A DNA stretch of 64,000 nucleotides from Meghimatium bilineatum (taxonomy: Eukaryota > Mollusca > Gastropoda > Stylommatophora > Philomycidae). The notes under the pieces were generated by a model, which was given only the letters and a program-made list of their open reading frames with translations, did not search any database and was not told the DNA's origin. Made by a program: the position numbers and the translations under genes. Below are positions 21,470 through 33,100 of this stretch, in pieces; position 1 is the stretch's first letter, and the number at the start of each line of letters is the position of its first letter. Location: contig CM067315.1 in NCBI GenBank assembly GCA_034231615.1, positions 37,363,129 to 37,427,128 on the forward strand, written 5' to 3'.

Positions 21470-22320
21470 AAGCAAACAGCTTTTGCCGTGTGATATGGTG
21501 TCAAACAACTTTTGCCGTGTAATATCGAGGCAAACAGCTTTTTCCGAATGATATGGAGACAAACAGCTTTTTTCCGTGTAATTTGGAGGCAAACATATTT
21601 ATCCGTGTAATTTGGAGGAAAACATATTTTTCCGGTAATATGGAGGCAAACAGCTTTTTTTCCCGTGTAATATGGTGGCAAACATATTTTTCCGTGTAAT
21701 TTGGAGGCAAACATATTTTTCCGGCAATATGGAGGCAAAAACCTTTTTCCGTATGATATGGAGACAAACAGCTTTTTTCCGTGTAATATGGTGGCAAACA
21801 ACTTTTTTTCCGTGTAATATGGAGGCAAACAACTTTTTTCCGTGTAATATGGAGGCAAACAGCTTTTATCCGTGTAATATGGAGACAAGCAGCTTTTTCC
21901 GTATGATATGAAGACAAACATATTTTTCCGTGTAATATGGAGACAAACATTTTTCTGTGTGATATGGAGAAAACATATTTTTCCGTGTAATTTGGAGAAA
22001 ACATTTTTACGTGTAAATTGGAGAAAACATATTTTTCCGTGTAATTTGGAGACACATATTTTTCCGTGTAATATGGAGACAAAACATATTTTTTAATGTA
22101 ATTTGAAGAGACACATATTTTTCCGTGTAATTTGGAGACAAACATATTTTTCCGTGTAATTTGGAGACACATATTTTTCCGTGTAATTTGTAGACACACA
22201 TATTTTTCCGTGTAATATAGAAAGAAAAAAGATAATCTTTGTCATATGGAGACACACAGCTTTCCCCCCCCCCTGTCATATTGAGACAGACAGCTTGTTC
22301 CGTGTGATATGAAGACAAAC
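21470..22320. repeat. ~30-bp minisatellite, about 28 copies
   Basis: Units of TTTTTCCGTGTAATATGGAG plus GCAAACA with frequent indels (27-36 bp). The minus strand is open over long stretches (up to 232 residues, KLFASILHGK-type repeats) because stops are rare in the unit. It is intronic with respect to the receptor. Confidence 0.93.
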
Positions 22321-22759
22321 AGCTGTTTTACTAGGAGGTCCAATTAATGGTTTCTAAGCTGATGGTCAGGGCAAATAATATTTTTAAGTCGGTCTGGCGG
22401 GTCAATAAAAATACTTTTTTTTGTGTTCACTGTTGTTCATACTAATTAAGGTCAGTAGGTTAAACCATATTCCGCGTACCAACCATTGTCCTAGATGGTA
22501 GATAATAATTACTGATGCATAAACAGAAATTGTTGCTTTTTCAGATCGTAGTAACGGTAGCAAATGTAACAGTAAAAATATTACAGCCAGGAGCAGATCA
22601 ATAGGAAATCAAATCTATCAATTTGTGCCAGTAATTGATTTCTAGCTATGCATCTTTATGCTCTAAATACCTATCTATTTATTTCCTGACGCTGAACACA
22701 AGTAAGACAATTGTTTGTCTAGAAGTCTGCGTAAGAAGTGTGTGTAAAAGTCTGCTACT
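22321..22759. other. No gene; intronic
   Basis: Unique-looking sequence inside the receptor intron. Confidence 0.45.
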
Positions 22760-22822
22760 ACTACTATGTGTGTGTGTGTGTGTGTAGGTGTCTGCTACTA
22801 CTACTGTGTGTGTGTAGAAGTA
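22760..22822. repeat. (TG)n microsatellite with short duplication
   Basis: Two TG runs separated by AGGTGTCTGCTACTACTACT. Confidence 0.85.
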
Positions 22823-22854
22823 TACACACTTTACATATATTACCATACAGAAAT

Positions 22855-23345
22855 ATCAAAAACATCAGGCAAAAGATATTAGACAACAAATAACAGACAA
22901 TAAGCAGCAGAAAACAGGCAACAAAAAGCTAATATCACAAAGCACCAACAGACAACAAAAGACTACAGACAGCAGATAATAAAACAATAATGAACCAATT
23001 GATAACAATTAAAGGCAATTTAAAAACAGACAAAAAGACAACGACCAAGAAAAAGCAAACAGCAGATAACATACACCACGCAACAGTCAACACTCAACAA
23101 ACGCAAAATAAAATCAATAAACAACAAACAGCTGAGAATAAACACACAGCAACATTTACAGCCAGCAAAACAGAAACAACAAGCAATAGACAACAGACAC
23201 CTGGAAACAAACAATATACAACAATCAACAGGCAAAAATAAAACAATCAACAGACAACCAACAAAAATATAATATATAACAGATAACAACATACAACGAA
23301 CAACAAGGAACACACAACATGGTGCAGACAACAAACAGCAGAAAA
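22855..23345. repeat. CAA/ACAGACAA-rich low-complexity tract
   Basis: A nearly T-poor plus strand of loosely repeated ACAGACAACAA words. It gives cysteine/leucine-rich or glutamine/threonine-rich open frames, which I treat as artefacts. Intronic, ending about 100 bp from the receptor splice donor. Confidence 0.8.
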
Positions 23346-23445
23346 AAACGATGTATCCAACTTGCCATAAAAAAGTCTCAGATAATAAACAACAAACAAC
23401 AAATAATAGACAACAAACTAGAGACAGTAAGAAGACACAACTTAC

Positions 23446-23812
23446 CATCGTTTTCGTCGATCAAGCCAGACTGCCAGAGACACAGTGCAACTTTAACATA
23501 GGTGAAGGTCATAATGCACAAGGGAACCACATAAAATACAACAAAGATGATCCAGAGATGAATAGTTTCCACATCCTGCGACCAACTTGGACCACAGTAT
23601 AGGGATGTTTCTGTAGGGTGCAGGGACACTGGGGCTAAGTCCAAGGAAATTGCATCAGGGACAGCAGATGCCAAAGATACGACCCAAACAATGGCAATGG
23701 CACGTTTCGCCCTTACAGATGTCTGCCTGAACATGAGAGGCCGACATATAGCCATCCACCGCTCAATTGATATAGCTGTCAACGTTAGAACAGACACAAG
23801 GACTGAAATTTT
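23446..23812 (-). CDS. Neuropeptide GPCR, TM3-TM5 exon (orexin/allatotropin receptor-like)
   Basis: An exon of a class A receptor. Seen on the minus strand: acceptor TTTCTATTTCAG, then KISVLVSVLTLTAISIERWM and AICRPLMF (end of TM3), TM4 IAIVWVVSLASAVPDAI, an extracellular loop with SLYCGPSW holding the disulfide cysteine, TM5 LWIIFVVFYVVPLCIMTF with TYVKVALCLW, the loop LIDENDG, then donor GTAAGT. ERW in place of DRY is the mark of the orexin/allatotropin group (DRW in vertebrates). The exon is 367 bp, phase 0 to phase 1, and fits the TM6 exon at 17662-17785. An intron just before K matches, from memory, an intron in vertebrate orexin receptors. Other peptide receptors remain possible, but the ERW plus CYLP pair favours this group. 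Confidence 0.92.
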
Positions 23813-24064
23813 CTGAAATAGAAATGGATGTGAAAAGAAAATTCGAATTAATTCTATTTGGGAAATGGAAATGTACATCCGCGTGCAAAATAGAATGAGA
23901 TTAAATGAAAATTCACAAAACTAAACTAGGGGAATAATTTTCTAGTTAACCACCGTTCTGCAGTTCTGTTAGTTTGTGTCACTAACAAGTATATTCATTT
24001 TTTTCCAAAGGCAATACTCAATCTCACCGTTTTAATCTAGTTGTATGTAATTGTCCATGTTATG
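23813..24064. other. Upstream intron of the receptor; no exon found
   Basis: The exons for the N-terminus, TM1 and TM2 should lie at higher coordinates. I could not identify them anywhere up to 64000. Confidence 0.4.
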
Positions 24065-24320
24065 TTATGTTCCTCCAGGGTCATAGGTGGCGCATAGGGC
24101 AGAAACCATAGCTTTCCATTTCAGTCTTTGTGTTGGCAGGTCTTTCAGTTCTTGGGTGTTGTTTAGGTTCATTGACATGCCTTCTCTATTAATGGTTCTT
24201 CGTAGAGTTTCTCTAGGTCTCCCTCTTCTCCTTACTCCAGGTGGCACCCAATACAGTGACTGATAGGGAATCGTAGGCTGTTCATTCTGAGAGCATGATC
24301 GATGTAAGTCCACCGCCTTT
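24065..24320 (-). pseudogene. LINE C-terminal remnant (family C)
   Basis: The minus strand reads LYWVPPGVRRRGRPRETLRR, then TINREGMSMNLNNTQELK, then LKWKAMVSALCATYDPGGT and stop. R-R-G-R-P-R-E-T-L-R-R-T followed by W-x-x-x-V-S-A-L-C-A-T is a standard LINE ending. A related ending lies at 29145-29410. Confidence 0.75.
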
Positions 24321-24469
24321 GTCTAATGAAGGAAGATCCAGCATCACCGCCATCAGAATTGTCTATGCTTGTTGTTTAACTACACGGACATTTAGATTCA
24401 CTCAACTTTCATCAAACTGTCAGTCACTTTACAGCACAAGTATTTACATTTTTAGCTACGCTAATACAC

Positions 24470-24742
24470 TTGTTGTCAGTGCAACGTCAGGAACTATTGT
24501 ATGTAACATGAAAGCTTTGACAGTTACAGTGAGAGAAACATCAGGAAATACTGTTTGTAAAGTACACGCTTAGACAGTTAAAGTGAGGGCAACATCAGGA
24601 AATACTGTTTGTAAAATACCAGCGTAGACAGTTATAGTGAAGACAACGTCAGGAGATGTTGTATGTAAAGTACACGCTTAGATTGTTAGTGAGGGCAACA
24701 CCAGGTAAGATTGCATCTAACATACACGCTTAGGCAGTTAGA
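24470..24742. repeat. 54-bp minisatellite, 5 copies
   Basis: AACATCAGGAAATACTGTTT with GTAAAGTACACGCTTAGACA recurs at about 54 bp, with moderate divergence. Confidence 0.85.
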
Positions 24743-24819
24743 GTAACTTTTTGTTACATGCAATGTATCCCGATGTTGTTCTTACTGCAGTTGTCTACTC
24801 TTCTATGTTACTGATGTAT

Positions 24820-24900
24820 ATTGGTATCTCATCAAATCCACGATGTGATGTGTTAATACTGGTATCTCATCAAATCCACGATGTGATGTGTGAATACTCT
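24820..24900. repeat. 40-bp direct duplication
   Basis: GGTATCTCATCAAATCCACG occurs twice in a row. Confidence 0.8.
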
Positions 24901-25039
24901 TGTTAGCGACATTTCTATTTTCTTATAACAATATTTTCAGAAGTTAATAAGAACAGAAAGAGCTTTTTTGTGAGAGTTCTTTACGTTTATACGGTGAAAG
25001 CTGAAAGAGAATCTTATGACTTATGAAATTATCATAGTT

Positions 25040-25480
25040 AATATAATGTCAAGTCACAAGACAACGTCATGTTTCAAGATAATGTCAAGTCTCAAGACAA
25101 TGTCAAGTCTCAAGACAATGTCAAGTCACAAGACAATATCAAGTCTCAAGATAATGTCAAGTATCAAGACAATGTAATGTCTCAAAACAATGTCAAGTCT
25201 CAAGACAATATCAAGTCTCAAAACAATGTCAAATCTGAAGACAATGTCAAGTCTAAAGACAATGTGAAGTCTCAAGACTATGTCAAGTCTCAAGACAATG
25301 TCAAGTCTCATGACAATGCCAAGTCTCAAGACATGTCAAGTCTCAAGACAATGTCATGTATCAAGATAATGTCAAGTCTCAAGACAATGTCAAGTCTCAA
25401 GACAATGTCATTTCTCAAGATAATAGTCAAGTCTCAAGACAATGTCATGTTTCGAGACAATGTCAAGTCTGAAGAGAACA
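25040..25480. repeat. 18-bp minisatellite, about 24 copies
   Basis: GTCAAGTCTCAAGACAAT repeats. The unit is a multiple of three and stop-free, giving a 165-residue KSQDNV-repeat frame on the plus strand and leucine/isoleucine-rich frames on the minus strand. There is no sign that they are expressed. Confidence 0.95.
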
Positions 25481-25631
25481 ATGTAAAATCAAAATTTACA
25501 TCAATTATATATTTAAATTCAAATAGTGTATTTAAGAATATTTTTTCATGTTTTTATAAACTATAGCATAATCTCGACAACGTTTCGTGAATCTCCACCC
25601 CCTCTCAATTGTCATAAAATGTTACTTTTAT

Positions 25632-26475
25632 TAAACTCGTTTTAATGATTTCACTTGTTTTAATGATTTTACTTGTTTTAATGATTTCACTTGTTTTAAT
25701 GATTTCACTTGTTTTAATGATTTTACTTGTTTTAACACGTTTTAATGATTTCACTTGTTTTAATGATTTCACTTGTTTTAATGATTTCACTTGTTTTAAT
25801 GATTTCACTTGTTTTAATGATTTCACTTGTTTTAACACGTTTTAATGATTTCACTTGTTTTAATGATTTCACTTGTTTTAATGATTTCACTTGTTTTAAT
25901 GATTTTACTTGTTTTAATGATTTTACTTGTTTTAATGATTGCACTTGTTTTACTGATTTTACTTGTTTTAATGATTTCACTTGTTTTAATGATTTCACTT
26001 GTTTTAATGATTTCACCTGTTTTAATGATTTACTTGTTTTAATGATTTCACTTGTTTTAATGATTTCACTTGTTTTAAGGATTTCACATGTTTAAATGAT
26101 TTCACTTGTTTTAATGATTTCACTTGTTTTAATGATTTCACTTGTTTTAAGGATTTCACATGTTTAAATGATTTCACTTTTTTAATGATTTCACATGTTT
26201 AAATGATTTCACTTGTTTTAATGATTTCACTTGTTTTAATTTCACTTGTTTTAATGATTTAACTTGTTTTAATGAGTTCACTTGTTTTAATTTCACTTGT
26301 TTTAATGATTTCACTTGTTTTAACACGTTTTAATGATTTCACTTGTTTTAATGATTTCACTTGTTTTAATGATTTCACTTGTTTTAAGGATTTCACTTGT
26401 TTTAATGATTTCACTTGTTTTAATGATTTCACTTGTTTTAATGATTTCACTTGTTTTAATATTTTCATTTATTTT
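25632..26475. repeat. 18-bp minisatellite, about 45 copies
   Basis: TTTTAATGATTTCACTTG repeats, with periodic TTAACACG variants (near 25733, 25833, 26323) that hint at a higher-order unit of about 100 bp. Minor variants (AAGGATTTCACATGTTTAAA) cluster at 26075-26210. Confidence 0.96.
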
Positions 26476-26529
26476 CTTATTCTGCATTATACAGGACAGT
26501 AAAACTGAACTAATCTTTGTTTACTCTCT

Positions 26530-26790
26530 ACATCAGTGGTGCGCAATGTATGAACCCGAACAGTGTTTAATCTACACATACAACAGCGATTGCCAAAATC
26601 TGTAGACCAGCGTTTACACCATTTAATGGTGATGGGCAATATTCGAACCGTGGTCCACATTTATACATTTTATCTGGTCCACTATACTGATCTAAAAGTA
26701 ACATTCGAATCGTGGGCCACATTCACGCATTTTATCTGGTCCACTAAGCTGATCTAAAAGTAATATTTGAACTGGCTACCGAGCTCAGAA
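26530..26790. repeat. Worn dispersed repeat with internal 58-bp duplication
   Basis: GATCTAAAAGTAACATTCGA and TTTTATCTGGTCCACTA recur. CAGTGGTGCGCAA at the left resembles a hAT-type terminus, but no matching right end is seen. Confidence 0.35.
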
Positions 26791-26799
26791 AACACATTT

Positions 26800-26912
26800 T
26801 GGAGATCCCAAAGACTAACAAAATGAGATCCCAGAGACTAACATACGGAGATCCCAGAGACCAACAAACGGAGATCCCAGAGACTAACAAAAGGAGATCC
26901 CAGAGATAACAA
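26800..26912. repeat. 22-bp minisatellite, 5 copies
   Basis: GGAGATCCCAGAGACTAACA units of 20-24 bp. Confidence 0.85.
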
Positions 26913-27424
26913 AACTGCTTGACACCCCACTCTCACCCCCACCACCCCTATACCACACGAATCATAAATCATTTCAGTTCGTCGGCCGAAACAGGTTGAC
27001 CTTCCCTGAAATTGTTCTACATTTTTCAACATCTTAACATCAGAAATCATGAAGTTCTATGCATTTGATCTGTCGATGTTCTACATTTTCAAACAGTCAA
27101 CATCAGAGGTCTGATGTTCAAGACAGTAGATGTGCAGATAATTCAAAGCTCTAATACACAAGACCAAATATGTCTAGAAAATATGATTCTGTCAGTTAAA
27201 AACACTTAAAGTAATAAGGCTTAAAATAATCTTCTCAGTGAAAATAAGTCAACAATATTGTATATTATCAGAAACTGAATAAAACTACAATCTACAACTA
27301 AGAACTGCAAAAACATCACTAGGTCACTAAGTCAACAGAAAGTTGTCTGTACTTAGTTTACCCATTTGCACTACTAACAATACTACTTCCAAAATTACAC
27401 AATAAAAAGCAGAGTACTTTAAGA
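26913..27424. other. No gene seen
   Basis: AT-rich unique-looking sequence. Confidence 0.45.
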
Positions 27425-27545
27425 AGGAAACAAAATGGGTTGCATGTCCATACAAGAACTAAAAATATAGTCAGCGGACCGCAACATATGGAGAATCAAA
27501 ACCTCTGACATATGAGCCGCCTGTGGCACAAAATGAACTAACTAC
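27425..27545 (+). repeat. Dispersed repeat, copy 1 of a local pair
   Basis: Aligns by eye with 27887-28022 (GGAGAATCAAAACCT versus GGAGGATCAAAACCT; GAGCCGCCTGTGGCAC versus GTGCCGCCTTCGGCAC). About 65-70% alike. Confidence 0.6.
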
Positions 27546-27767
27546 TTCCATATCAAATGAGGAACATGCTTCCTGTCTAATGTATCACAACATATATTTC
27601 ACATGTGGGACATTCTGTCCTTCATCCCTCCTCTGTTCGCTTTGCCATCTAGCATACGGTCATCTAAATATATATATATGGCCATTTTAATAAACCAACA
27701 AACCCTTATATGGACATCTGAGAGTTTTTAAAAAAACTAGGAAGGCCTAACGCAAACATAAAAAAAA

Positions 27768-28022
<255 letters not shown>

Positions 28023-28102
28023 GTTTTACTAAAGAGTCGGTTGTTAGGAAGCGTTGCCAAAATGTCCCATCCTTGAACTAATTTTTGCGAGTATAGCTGG
28101 AC

Positions 28103-28308
28103 GAGTCCCTCTATAATATATTCCCATGAACACGTCGGAAATCATCCTTCAATAATGACGCTATTTGACTTTTCCCGTGATTTTCATTGACTCTCGCCAC
28201 AAAGTATACACGAATTGGCCAATGAAAGTCACGTAAAATGTCAAAAAGTGTCACTTTAGAGGGATGATTTCCGATGACTCCACAGGATTTTATCAGTGAG
28301 GGACTCGA
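28103..28308. mobile_element. Foldback (MITE-like) element family 2
   Basis: GAGTCCCTC at the left end is inverted as GAGGGACTC at the right. Further in, TCGGAAATCATCC faces GGATGATTTCCGA and CGTGATTTTCATTG faces CCAATGAAAGTCACG. The arms span most of its roughly 206 bp. No coding capacity. A worn copy lies at 9093-9272. Confidence 0.78.
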
Positions 28309-28439
28309 GCTTAGAAAATATGTTGTTCGTTCATCACATGATGATGATGAGCATTTGTTTCATCGACTTTTGAAAATTCAGTTAGAATTACGTCCTTTAT
28401 TATGAGCTCATAAACGGCTAATAAGCTCATTTTGGGTCG

Positions 28440-28720
28440 CAAATGTCCTTGGACAGTTCGGAAATGTAATGACCACTGTAGACGATTCTTTGTCTACCCC
28501 TGAATTTCCAGCAAATCCCCACTTGTGAGCTACTACAAATATTCTTTCCATCAGATTCTGTGCCTCTTTTTTTACTGTAGAGCGCCATGTAGCTCTAGTT
28601 TGTGCAATTTCTTCCCATGTATCTTGTTCTATTTTAATTGCTTTCAGTGAGTTTTTTTTTAACGCGTTCTTGTATCATTTCTTTAGACCACCTTAAGATC
28701 GTATGTCTGTCTTCAACTAA
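28440..28720 (-). pseudogene. LINE C-terminal remnant (zinc-finger LINE type)
   Basis: The minus strand, with a frameshift, reads SLKAIKIEQDTWEEIAQTRA-like sequence and then TWRSTVKKEAQ. This matches in pattern the L-N-I-D-V-x-x-W-E-x-L-A-Q-D-R-x-x-W-R stretch of the intact LINE at 17903-19819. It is too worn to show the finger. Confidence 0.55.
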
Positions 28721-28844
28721 ACATAGAGAAGTATCTATGGCAGACGATAGTCTCACTGCTAAAAGTATATGAACTTCCGGAATACCAAGTCTTTACCTGA
28801 ATGGATCTGCGTGCTGATCTCATGCAAAATTATTTGATCTTCTT

Positions 28845-28995
28845 CTTCTTCTTCTTCTTCAGCATTCATTCTCAAACTCCCACTGGATCTCGCTTATAGC
28901 AGGATCATGGTCCTACTAGATTTCTAGCAGGATATAATCCAGAGAATGAAATGCGGTGTGTCGCAATTTTATTTGCGCCAATGGATCGACACATC
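28845..28995 (-). mobile_element. Dispersed 3'-end repeat (family E) with (GAA)n tail
   Basis: On the minus strand it ends GAGTTTGAGAATGAATGC and then a (GAA)n run. Related copies: 34623-34760, 48790-48945, 55607-55672 and 62710-62885. The short tandem tail suggests the 3' end of a LINE or of a SINE that borrows it. Confidence 0.55.
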
Positions 28996-29144
28996 CGTCT
29001 ACGGCTGATTTTATCTTTGCTTATTCGACTTTTTCATTTGATGGTGGCACATAGTTCTGACAAATCGACTAATATTCAGTCACACCAACCAGGAGTAGTG
29101 AGAAATCGTGTGATTAGTACGCAGGACTATTCTCGGATTCATTT

Positions 29145-29410
29145 TCCTTTAGAGTTGAGGTTAGCGCATAAGGCAGAGGTCAGATCTCTCCAATTCTGTC
29201 TGTTCAAAGCTATTCTGTGCAGTTCTTGAATAATATTAATATTGTTTGTTTTACTTTCTTTAATTATTGTTCTTCTGAGTGTTTCTTTTGGTCTACCCCT
29301 GGTTCTTTTGCCTGTAGATATCCATTCCAGAGATTGGTGGTGTATTTGGTCGATGTCTGAGCGTAGGACATGTCGGAAGTTATCCTACGATGACATTTGT
29401 TCTCGAAACT
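29145..29410 (-). pseudogene. LINE C-terminal remnant (family C)
   Basis: With one frameshift the minus strand reads ISGMDIYRQ, then TGKRTRGRPKETLRRT-like sequence, then ELHRIALNRQNWRDLTSALC and ANLNSKGK plus stop. It shares G-R-P-x-E-T-L-R-R-T and W-x-x-L-x-S-A-L-C-A with 24065-24320. Confidence 0.65.
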
Positions 29411-30029
29411 AAGTAGTTTCTTTTCTGAAGATGAAGAACGTTTCCGCCTCTAACATCCATAATAACAGCACCGGAATAATTCCGAAAACGCAGAAATTAA
29501 ATAATACGCATTATTTTCGAATAGAACTTGTTATTTACCGTAAGGGAAATATGGATATTAGGATATCAACCGACTCTTTTTGTTATGCCAAAGCATCACC
29601 TTATATTTATATATAACGGACGGATAATATTATATATATAACAAATATATCAAATGCATACGTAGAGATCAACAACAAAATCCAACATGTAAGATTTGTG
29701 AACTAGCAAGAATTTGATCAATTATCTTGTTTATAGTTAGATAACTTATTTCTTGTGCTATTTCTTCCAGGATTTCCCCATACATAATCCTCGTTTGTTT
29801 TGTGCTTTCAAACAATCGATAAAGTACATTTCGAGTTGCTTTTTTTCTATTTCTTCGAGTTCCGCCTACGGATAACAAGTGTTTTATTCATTACAAACAG
29901 CTCAACGAGAATGAAGTCATATTTGAAGTACATTTATTCTGTCTGATGTATGCGAGGGATAACTTGAGCACTTGACACATTGTTCTACATCTGATGCAAT
30001 CTGGCTATTTCTATTATCATGTCTGCATG
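29411..30029. other. No clear gene
   Basis: AT-rich. A 69-residue minus-strand frame at 29669-29878 (ending QILHVGFCC) is non-repetitive but unrecognised. It could be a LINE piece linked to the fragment at 30030. Confidence 0.4.
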
Positions 30030-30410
30030 ATTTTTAATTTAAAAAAAATATCCAATCCATATTCTTTACTTGATTTATCGACTTGATCTATTAGTCTTTG
30101 TAGTTCATGTTCACTTTCTGCGAAAAGAACAGTGTCATCTGCATGTCTCAGGTTGTTTATTATTTTCCCATTGATCTTGAGTCCTGGTATTTCTTCTATA
30201 TTTGTTATAGATAATCTGTGTAGATATTAAATAGGCTTGGTGATAAAATGCATCCTTGTCTTACACCTCTTTTTATTACTATGTATAGTGAGTAGCTGTT
30301 TTCACACCTTAGTGAGCAGTCTGTTCCTAACATATATTTTTAATAAGTCTGTTGTCTTTTCCATCTATGCCTATTTCTTGAAGACATTTGATTAATTTTT
30401 ATATCTTTGT
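30030..30410 (-). pseudogene. LINE reverse transcriptase fragment (HADD box)
   Basis: The minus strand reads PGLKINGKIINNLRHADDTV, then LFAESEHELQRLIDQVDK and SSKEYGLDIF in one open frame. The box is HADD rather than YADD or FADD, and the preceding segment (to 30410) is frameshifted. A second copy of the same region lies at 35370-35585. Confidence 0.8.
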
Positions 30411-30479
30411 TACATAGGAAGTAAGAGCTAATAGCTCGTAATTCCTGGGGTTAGAAAAAAGAAGATAGATACATGATTT

Positions 30480-30780
30480 AATGCATATAATAAAATCAAC
30501 ACAAACTTCGTCTTACAGCAGTAATATCATCGCACAGCTTGTCAAACAGCAGTAATATCATCAAAAAATTGTCATACAGTAGTAATATCATCACACAGTT
30601 TGTGAAACAGCAGTAATAATATAATCAGAAAGCTTGTCATACCGCAGTAATATCATAACATAGCTTGTCATACTGAAGTAATATAACTTAGCCTGCTATA
30701 CATCAGTAATATCATCATTAAGCTTGCCATACTACAGTAATAATACCACTGAGAGTAATAGCATCACTTCAATATAATCA
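30480..30780. repeat. ~36-bp degenerate minisatellite, 8 copies
   Basis: CAGCAGTAATATCATCACAC with AGCTTGTCATA between units. Periods vary by several bases. Confidence 0.8.
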
Positions 30781-31487
30781 TTCTGTGAAGCATAGACGGA
30801 CATGTTACGCACGCTAGGAGACTACAATGCTCACCTACGCTTCTTTCGCTAGTTACAAACGTACAGACACATACATTGAAATCTGCCAAGATCGGTAAAA
30901 GAAAGGATTAAATTATGGAAAGTAAATAAATCGTTCTGCGAGAACCACAGATCTAGCAGCGGATAATAAATGCAATGATGCACAAGTCATGAACTTTAAG
31001 AAATCAATACAACGTGAAATAAAATGTCGGGCCGGCTAATATACATACTGAAATATATGAACCTTGTTAGCATTCTACAACAAAAGTCGGTTAGTTAACT
31101 GCGTGATCAACAAACTCCATCTTTCTTGTGTGCATCAGAGTTAAATGACTCAATATTTCCGGCTAGCTTAGCCAGAGGGATTCACATACAATCCTGATCC
31201 GTGATAAGACAGGTTATCTCTCCTTTTAGTAGCGGTCCAGACTTCAGACCAAGCCAATGAATTGGTATCTAAGACACGAGTTTAAGCTTGTGGCTTCCTA
31301 TCAGCGGAAATTTGTAGGTCTGAATTGTTGCTTGCGAAATAAATAAATATGTTTGCTAAGATATAAGCGTATTATTGTTCTTATGTTCTTTTACAGGATA
31401 TAGATCAAGGGGAGAAGGAAAAGTGGAAACTTTCTTTCATTACTGCGTGTTTTCCTGTGAAGAAGTGCAGGGAGGCTTTCTATGGGC
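30781..31487. other. No gene seen
   Basis: Unique-looking sequence, no feature recognised. Confidence 0.45.
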
Positions 31488-31658
31488 TGTGGAAATAAAG
31501 GCCGCTTTACCATAGCAACGCCGCGACATGTACATAAAGGATTTTGATTGTACCTCCGAAAGAAAAAATCATGTCCCAACCGTGGATTGAACCCGGGACC
31601 TGAAGGGTTTGAGAACGACGTTTTAACCACATGACCATGCGCTCCACATGGAAGACAA
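31488..31658 (-). mobile_element. tRNA-derived SINE
   Basis: The minus strand carries GGAGCGCATGGTCATGTGG (A-box region, then TTAAAACGTC) and, about 40 bp on, CGGGTTCAATCCACGG, a good B box. A roughly 90-bp body follows, ending near AAAGCGGCC. No clear target duplication was found. It is a different family from 16724-16994. Confidence 0.7.
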
Positions 31659-31884
31659 AGAGAGAAATTTCTGGATGAGTTGTCGCTGTGGCACAAAAGG
31701 ATATGTCACAAACTGAACTTATTAACAACACAAGAGACAGAGAGTTATGGAGAAACATGATCGCCTACGCCACTCGGCATGACAATTGATACGATATAGA
31801 TTCCAAACACGACGTATGTTCTATGTATATATAACACTGTGAAGGTATAAATTGAATGTTTGCTATATTTTTTTAATACAGCAA
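31659..31884. other. No gene seen
   Basis: Unique-looking sequence between a SINE and a short array. Confidence 0.4.
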
Positions 31885-31997
31885 ATATGTTTGCATCACA
31901 TACAACAGAGAGTGTTGCATAGAATACAGCAGACAGACTTGCATCAAATACAACATATAGAGTTGCATTAAATACAGCAGATAGGCTTTCATCAAAT
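31885..31997. repeat. ~29-bp minisatellite, 4 copies
   Basis: TTGCATCAAATACAACAGAT units with AGACT or AGAGT joins. Confidence 0.8.
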
Positions 31998-32902
31998 ACA
32001 TCTATAACTCGCGAATTGAGCCACAAATAATGAGGTTCCAGAAGTTTCTGAACGAGTAAACACTGCGATAGACAACTCATCAAGACCACCATTGGAAAAA
32101 TTGGGTGTACCACGAGTAGGACTGGGCATCTGTAGGGCAGAATGAGAAAATTGTGGAATTAGTGAGTTCGCGGAACTATGAGCATGCATACAGTTCGATG
32201 TGACGTTAACCTCCGAAAATTGATACTTTTAAAAATTCGTGACACGTGCCATTGAAATTGAATTTCGAGCATACGTCTTTGTTTACAATTTGTATAGAAT
32301 TGAAAAAATTATACAGAAATATATCACTGAGATAGATATGTGTAAGTAGAAAATGAAATAGAGAGGCTAGCATGTCCACAAGAATGACTACTATTCAAAA
32401 GTAAAACGAGCAACACTTTGGACATTTAAGCTGACACAAATTCCACGTAAAAAAAACCAGCCTGCGTGGAAAGTCGAAGATGGAAAATGCCAAAGAAAAT
32501 CATGGGTAGATAAGATCAAAGATTGACCATGTGAAGTTTTGTTAACACTTTAATCCGCATGCCAGAAGATTTAAATCCCTGGAGGTTTTAAATCAAAGTA
32601 GCACCGCTAGGCGGCCCTCGCGGATTATGGGTTTATGGAATGATAGGATCCATTCCGAAATCTTCCGGAGGTGACCGAGTACCTAGGGGTTTCTGTCAAA
32701 TGTAATCTGGAAGAAAGATCTGGCCAGGGTTTAATAGCTACTGATGGTGGTGGTAGTGTCACAGCTGAGCTCAGTGCAGCTTACGGAACAACTACATTCA
32801 ATAGTATAGGATGGAAGTCGAGGCAGTTACTGCAGCCCTCAATTCGTTCTATGTTATGGAGCTTACTGAGCAACTACATTCAAAATTATAGGAATGTTCG
32901 CT
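31998..32902. other. No gene; one LINE remnant inside
   Basis: Mostly unique-looking. A K-S-W-V-D-K-I-K-D segment at about 32490-32526 (plus strand) resembles the basic post-polymerase motif of LINEs. Confidence 0.35.
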
Positions 32903-33100
32903 CGACATAGGGTGACCGTCAGAAAGTAGACTTTGTTCTCTCGACATAGGGTGACCGTCAGAAAGTAGACTTTGTTCTCTCGACATAGGGTGACCGTCAG
33001 AATGTAGACTTTTTTCTCTCGACATAGGGTGACCGTCAGAAAGTAGACTTTGTTCTCTCGACATAGGGTGACCGTCAGAAAGTAGGCTGTATGTTCACCT
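32903..33100. repeat. 39-bp minisatellite, 5 copies
   Basis: CGACATAGGGTGACCGTCAG then AAAGTAGACTTTGTTCTCT recurs every 39 bp. The only changes are single-base ones. Confidence 0.94.

Noticed and set aside
21310-22199. Long minus-strand frames with KLFASILHGK repeats
   Set aside because: Arise from the ~30-bp array, with frame changes at every indel.
21409-22440. hAT transposon ends (AGAGGTGGGCAA on the left) bracketing the ~30-bp array; similar word at 26535
   Set aside because: No matching inverted terminus or 8-bp duplication could be found.
25069-25566. 165-residue KSQDNV repeat protein
   Set aside because: 18-bp minisatellite in frame; no independent evidence of coding.
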